Positions 6,288-9,581 of a stretch of 9,581 nucleotides of DNA are shown in pieces; positions within the stretch are counted from its first letter, which is position 1, and each line of letters opens with the position of its first letter. The notes under the pieces were generated by a model. It was not told the origin of the DNA, ran no database searches, and worked only from the letters and a program-made list of their open reading frames with translations. The position numbers and the translations under genes are program-made. Source of the stretch: Bryobacteraceae bacterium (lineage in GTDB: Bacteria > Acidobacteriota > Terriglobia > Bryobacterales > Bryobacteraceae); assembly GCA_030039005.1 (NCBI GenBank), contig JASHQT010000448.1:1-9581 (forward strand). The letters run 5' to 3'.

Positions 6288-6293
6288 ATTATA
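6288..6293 (-). promoter_or_regulatory. Consensus -10 box for the glucose-dehydrogenase-like gene
   Basis: The minus strand reads TATAAT at 6293-6288, a perfect -10 match, 39 nt upstream of the ATG at 6248. That predicts a start near 6281 and a leader of about 34 nt. The -35 is poor: TTTTGC lies at the 17-bp spacing and TTGCCC (four of six) at 15 bp. An AT-rich island in otherwise GC-rich DNA and the correct distance to the gene make this the best promoter candidate in the window. Confidence 0.5.
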
Positions 6294-6360
6294 TACGCAC
6301 TTTACGGCGGGCAAAATCCGCCAGGCGGCCCTCGGACATCGGGGGCACGTGGCGCAAAGA

Positions 6361-6412
6361 TTCCTGTTGCTTTCCCAATGAAGATGTGGCATGCTTCCTG
6401 TTGGAAACCCAA
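6361..6412 (+). repeat. Direct repeat upstream of the PadR gene, possible operator
   Basis: TTCCTGTTG occurs at 6361-6369 and again at 6395-6403. Each copy is followed by four differing bases (CTTT or GGAA plus A) and then CCCAA, so 14 of 18 positions agree between 6361-6378 and 6395-6412. The copies are 34 bp apart, close to three helical turns, and the second directly abuts the ATG at 6413. This would suit autoregulation by PadR. However, known PadR sites are usually inverted repeats, so this is tentative. Confidence 0.35.
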
Positions 6413-6799
6413 ATGGATGTGCCGAAAGAAAAGCCCTCCAAGGAGAAGGCCCCCAAGGACAAGACCGAGGTCCTGCAGGGTACGCTGGCGCTCATGACGC
6501 TGAAGACTTTGGATCTGCTGGGGCCGCTGCACGGCTACGGCATCGCGCGGCGCATTGAGCAGATCAGCGGCGATCTGCTGGCCGTCAACCAAGGAACGCT
6601 CTATCCGGTGTTGTTGAAGCTGGAGCAGGAGGGTTCCATCGCATCCGAATGGGGCATCTCGGAAAATAACCGCAAGGCGCGGTTTTATAAGCTGACGCGC
6701 GCCGGCCGCAAGCGGCTGGAGGCCGAGACGCGCGGCTGGGAACAGACAGCGGCCATTGTTAGCCGGTTTTTCGCGGTCAAAACGGAGGATTTGCAATGA
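6413..6799 (+). CDS. PadR-family transcriptional regulator
   Basis: The 128-residue protein has a Lys/Glu-rich N-terminus (MDVPKEKPSKEK) and then a compact PadR winged helix. Visible elements are LQGTLALMTLKTLDLLGPLHGYGIARRI (helices 1-2), the very typical recognition and wing region VNQGTLYPVLLKLEQEGSI ending in ASEWG, and then SENNRKARFYKLTRAGRKRL. A short C-terminal helix (about 100-122) is the likely dimerisation element, placing it with the small subfamily-2 PadR proteins. PadR proteins are dimeric DNA-binding repressors that often respond to a small ligand and control neighbouring transport or stress genes. Its stop codon overlaps the start of the permease gene (ATGA at 6796-6799), so the two are translationally coupled, and the permease is its probable target. 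The start at 6413 is preferred over in-frame codons back to 6251 because the extension has no PadR character, although its ribosome-binding site (TTGGAA) is weak. Confidence 0.92.
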   Translation: MDVPKEKPSKEKAPKDKTEVLQGTLALMTLKTLDLLGPLHGYGIARRIEQISGDLLAVNQGTLYPVLLKLEQEGSIASEWGISENNRKARFYKLTRAGRKRLEAETRGWEQTAAIVSRFFAVKTEDLQ

Positions 6800-9573
6800 G
6801 AGCGCTGCGGCGCTTCCTGCACCGGCTGGCGTTCTGGGCCACCCGCCGCGGCGACCAGCGTTGGCAGGCTGAAATCGAAGAGCACATTGCGCTGCAAACC
6901 GCCGAAAACGTTCGGGTGGGTCTCGCACCCGCCGAAGCCAGACGTCAGGCTCTGCTGAAGTTTGGCGCCGTGGAGGCGATCCGCGAAGAATATCGCGACC
7001 AAAGCGGGCTCCCGGCGCTCGAAACGCTCTTCCAAGACGCCCGCCATGCCTTCCGCCGCCTGCGGAAAGCCCCGGCGTTCACCGCCGCCACCGTGCTGAC
7101 GCTCGCGCTCGGCATAGGCGCAACTACCTCGATCTTCACGTTGGTGGATGCGGTTCTGTTGAAGTCGCTGCCGGTGGCTAAGCCGGAGCAACTATATCGT
7201 CTGGGGAAAGAAGCGGAGTGCTGCTACTTGGGCGGATATAGCCAGGACTCCGAATTCTCCCTGGTTTCGTACGAACTCTACAAATTCCTTCGGGACCACA
7301 CGCGAGGCTTTTCGCAACTGGCGGCTTTCCCTGCTCCGGAGCCGCTGTTTGGTGTCCGCCGCGCCGGCGCCACCGAAGAAGCCCGAACATTTCCGGGAGA
7401 ATTCGTTTCCGGCAATTACTTCACCACGTTCGGCGTTGGAGCCTATGCCGGACGCACCCTAATACCCGAAGACGACCAACCCGGCGCTCCGCCTGTTGCC
7501 GTGATGAGCTATCGCCTGTGGCAGGAAAAGTACGCTCTCGACCCCGCCGTAGTCGGCGGCGTCTTCGATCTCGACAGCAAGCCGGTCACGGTGGTGGGAA
7601 TTGCGCCGCCGGGATTCTTCGGCGACGCGCTACGCCCCAGTCCGCCCGACTTCTATTTGCCGCTGAACACCGAGCCAGCCATCGAAACGGATGCCGACAT
7701 CGGCAAACCCGACGTTCACTGGCTGGCGCTAATCGGCCGCATCCAACCCGGCGCGAATCCTGCGTCCATCGAAGCGCAAATGCGCGTGGAGCTGAAACAA
7801 TGGCTGCGTTTGCACTGGAATGAGATGAGCCCCTACGATCGCGCGAATTTCCCGAAACAAACCCTGTACCTCATGCCCGGCGGCGCAGGAATCGGCAGCA
7901 TGCGCCAGCAATATGAGCGCTGGCTGCAGATCCTGATGGCGGTCTCCGGCCTCGCGCTGCTGATCGTCTGCGCCAATATCGCCAATCTCATGTTGGTTCG
8001 CGGCTTGGAGCGGCGGCGGCAGATCGCGATGAGCATGGCTTTGGGCGCGCGAGCATCGCGGGTGGTGCGTGAGGCTATGATCGAAAGCCTGTTGCTCGCT
8101 CTCACCGGCGGCGCAGCCGGCGTCGGAATCGCCTTTGCCTCGACGCGCCTGATTTTGCATCTTGCATTCCCGTCCATGGCCGGGTTCGCGGAAGTTCCTA
8201 TCGATGCATCGCCCTCCCTGATAGTGTTGTGGTTCGCGCTAATCACTTCTCTCGCGACCGGCCTCGCGTTCGGCATGGGGCCTGCCTGGATGGCCACTCG
8301 TGTGGATCCCATCGAAGCGCTGCGCGGCGCCAGCCGATCCCTCGGACACACGGGGGTTCGCGTGGCATCGATCCCGAGGAGCGCGCTGATGGTGTTCCAG
8401 GCTGCGCTGGCGTTGGTTTTATTATCAGCGGCGGGATTGTTCATCGCCGTACTCCAGAACTTCCAGACCCTGGACTTCGGCTTTGAGCAAGACCGGCGCG
8501 TCGCCATCAACATGAGCCCGCGCGAGGCAGGCTATCGGGCCGATCAGCTTCCGCTGCTTTACCGGCGCATCCACGATTCGCTCGCCAGTGTCCCCGGCGT
8601 GGCATCGGCGGCCCTCTGCCAGTACTCGCCACAGTCGGGCCACTGGTGGGGCGCAGCGGTTTTTGTGGAAGGTCATCCCCCGCGAGCGCCCGGGGCTGAC
8701 ATATTCGCCGCCTGGGACCGCGTGTCGACCGGATACTTCGAAACCATCGGAACGCCGATTTTGCGGGGGCGCGGGTTTACCGAACAGGACACCGCAAGTT
8801 CACGAGGGGTCGCCGTAGTCAGTGAGGCGTTCGCGCGCAAGTTCTTCCCCAATGTAGATCCCATCGGCAAGAGCTTCGGAAGTACGGCGGGCGCCGCGGC
8901 TCGATCGGTTGAAATCGTGGGCGTCGCCAAAGACGCGCGTTATATGACCTCTCGTCTCAATCAGCCCGCAGACCCATTCTTCTTTTTACCGGAAGCGCAG
9001 GCCGATTACACGAAGGCTAACCTCGGGTCGCTCTTCATGAACAGCATCATTGTTGTCACCAGGGCGGGCGCGTCTGTCGGCGCGGCGCAGTTACGCCAGG
9101 CCATGGTCGCCGTGGATCCCAACCTGCCGATCGTCTCGATTCGCTCCTTGAAGGAACAAGTGGATGCTCAGTTTACCCAGCAGCGCTTGATTGCGCGCCT
9201 GGTGTCGTTCTTCGGAATCCTGTCGCTGGTGCTGGCTTCGATCGGGCTCTATGGCGTCACGGCGTATAATGCTGGCCGCCGAACCGGTGAAATCGGTGTG
9301 CGGATGGCGTTGGGTGCGAGCCGGGGGAATGTCGTCGCACTTGTGCTCCGCGGCGCCCTCGGCCTCGTGCTGCTGGGACTTGTTATCGGCGTGCCTCTGA
9401 CCTTCGCTCTCGACCGGCTGCTCGGCACGCAGCTATACGGCATGGACCCCAATCATCCCGCGCTGACGCTCGCCGCTATCTTGACGTTGGCTGCCTCTGC
9501 GTTCGTCGCGTCGTTGATCCCCGCCGTTCGCGCGAGCCTGATTTCGCCGATTGACGCCTTGCGTGTGGAATAG
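6796..9573 (+). CDS. Orphan MacB/FtsX-type ABC permease (ADOP family)
   Basis: The 925-residue protein is complete, with GGAGG 9 nt before its ATG. Residues 1-75 form the soluble prefix of these permeases (RWQAEIEEHIALQ, then G-L-A-P-A-E-A-R-R and KFG). The first MacB-like half starts with DARHAFRRLRKAPAFTAATV and a membrane helix (about 95-122). A periplasmic domain (about 125-370) and an FtsX segment follow, with helices near 377-401, 428-456 and 474-500, closed by DPIEALRGASR. The second half repeats the plan: a helix near 528-553, a periplasmic domain (about 560-790), and an FtsX segment with helices near 800-824, 843-872 and 888-912, closed by SPIDALRVE. The conserved M-A-L-G-A cytoplasmic motif occurs in both halves (413-418 and 837-841). 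No ATPase domain or adjacent ATPase gene is present, as expected for ADOP proteins, which are abundant in Acidobacteria and of unknown substrate. An unusual Cys142-Cys143 pair lies early in the first periplasmic domain. Confidence 0.92.
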   Translation: MRALRRFLHRLAFWATRRGDQRWQAEIEEHIALQTAENVRVGLAPAEARRQALLKFGAVEAIREEYRDQSGLPALETLFQDARHAFRRLRKAPAFTAATVLTLALGIGATTSIFTLVDAVLLKSLPVAKPEQLYRLGKEAECCYLGGYSQDSEFSLVSYELYKFLRDHTRGFSQLAAFPAPEPLFGVRRAGATEEARTFPGEFVSGNYFTTFGVGAYAGRTLIPEDDQPGAPPVAVMSYRLWQEKYALDPAVVGGVFDLDSKPVTVVGIAPPGFFGDALRPSPPDFYLPLNTEPAIETDADIGKPDVHWLALIGRIQPGANPASIEAQMRVELKQWLRLHWNEMSPYDRANFPKQTLYLMPGGAGIGSMRQQYERWLQILMAVSGLALLIVCANIANLMLVRGLERRRQIAMSMALGARASRVVREAMIESLLLALTGGAAGVGIAFASTRLILHLAFPSMAGFAEVPIDASPSLIVLWFALITSLATGLAFGMGPAWMATRVDPIEALRGASRSLGHTGVRVASIPRSALMVFQAALALVLLSAAGLFIAVLQNFQTLDFGFEQDRRVAINMSPREAGYRADQLPLLYRRIHDSLASVPGVASAALCQYSPQSGHWWGAAVFVEGHPPRAPGADIFAAWDRVSTGYFETIGTPILRGRGFTEQDTASSRGVAVVSEAFARKFFPNVDPIGKSFGSTAGAAARSVEIVGVAKDARYMTSRLNQPADPFFFLPEAQADYTKANLGSLFMNSIIVVTRAGASVGAAQLRQAMVAVDPNLPIVSIRSLKEQVDAQFTQQRLIARLVSFFGILSLVLASIGLYGVTAYNAGRRTGEIGVRMALGASRGNVVALVLRGALGLVLLGLVIGVPLTFALDRLLGTQLYGMDPNHPALTLAAILTLAASAFVASLIPAVRASLISPIDALRVE

Positions 9574-9581
9574 GGCGTAAC

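Noticed and set aside
6249..6392. 48-residue N-terminal extension of the glucose-dehydrogenase-like protein from ATG at 6392
   Set aside because: The extension would bury the signal peptide, crosses the likely TATAAT promoter, and a better ribosome-binding site (AGGGAG) precedes the ATG at 6248.
6251..6412. 54-residue N-terminal extension of the PadR protein
   Set aside because: It has no PadR homology and would overlap the divergent promoter region; the 128-residue form has the usual family length.

Overview
The window looks like chromosomal DNA from an Acidobacteriota species, probably of the Bryobacterales/Candidatus Solibacter type. This is an inference. It rests on the high GC content, the three periplasmic PQQ quinoproteins packed together, and above all the pair at the right end: a PadR regulator translationally coupled to a large orphan MacB/FtsX permease of the kind known as ADOP (acidobacterial duplicated orphan permease). 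No database search was possible, so all names come from reading motifs.

Layout, left to right. (1) Positions 1-1144, minus strand: a two-gene unit. A small exported CHRD-domain protein (1144-704) is followed after 23 nt by an exported protein with an N-terminal cytochrome c domain (CAGCH) leading into a PQQ beta-propeller dehydrogenase. The second gene runs off the left edge. (2) Positions 1224-4264, plus strand, diverging from unit 1: a three-gene operon with gaps of 8 and 12 nt. It encodes a methanol/alcohol-dehydrogenase-type quinoprotein with the Asp-x-Asp signature linked to lanthanide use, a small exported cupin, and an exported ModA-like solute-binding protein with no transporter genes beside it. 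(3) Positions 4290-6248, minus strand, converging on unit 2: a third quinoprotein, resembling the propeller domain of membrane glucose dehydrogenase but soluble. A perfect inverted repeat separates the two converging units. (4) Positions 6413-9573, plus strand, diverging from unit 3: the PadR regulator and the ADOP permease, overlapping by ATGA.

The genes suggest a periplasmic oxidation module. Three PQQ dehydrogenases of different architecture (one carrying its own haem) are encoded with small exported accessory proteins, two of them (CHRD and cupin) of unknown function. The dehydrogenase plus binding-protein pairing in unit 2 resembles the layout of methanol dehydrogenase loci (xoxF/xoxJ, mxaF/mxaJ), but the binding protein is from the ModA family. 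The PadR-permease pair is probably an independent unit. There is no gene-free stretch above 300 bases, and I saw no tRNA, rRNA, CRISPR array, IS element or att site.
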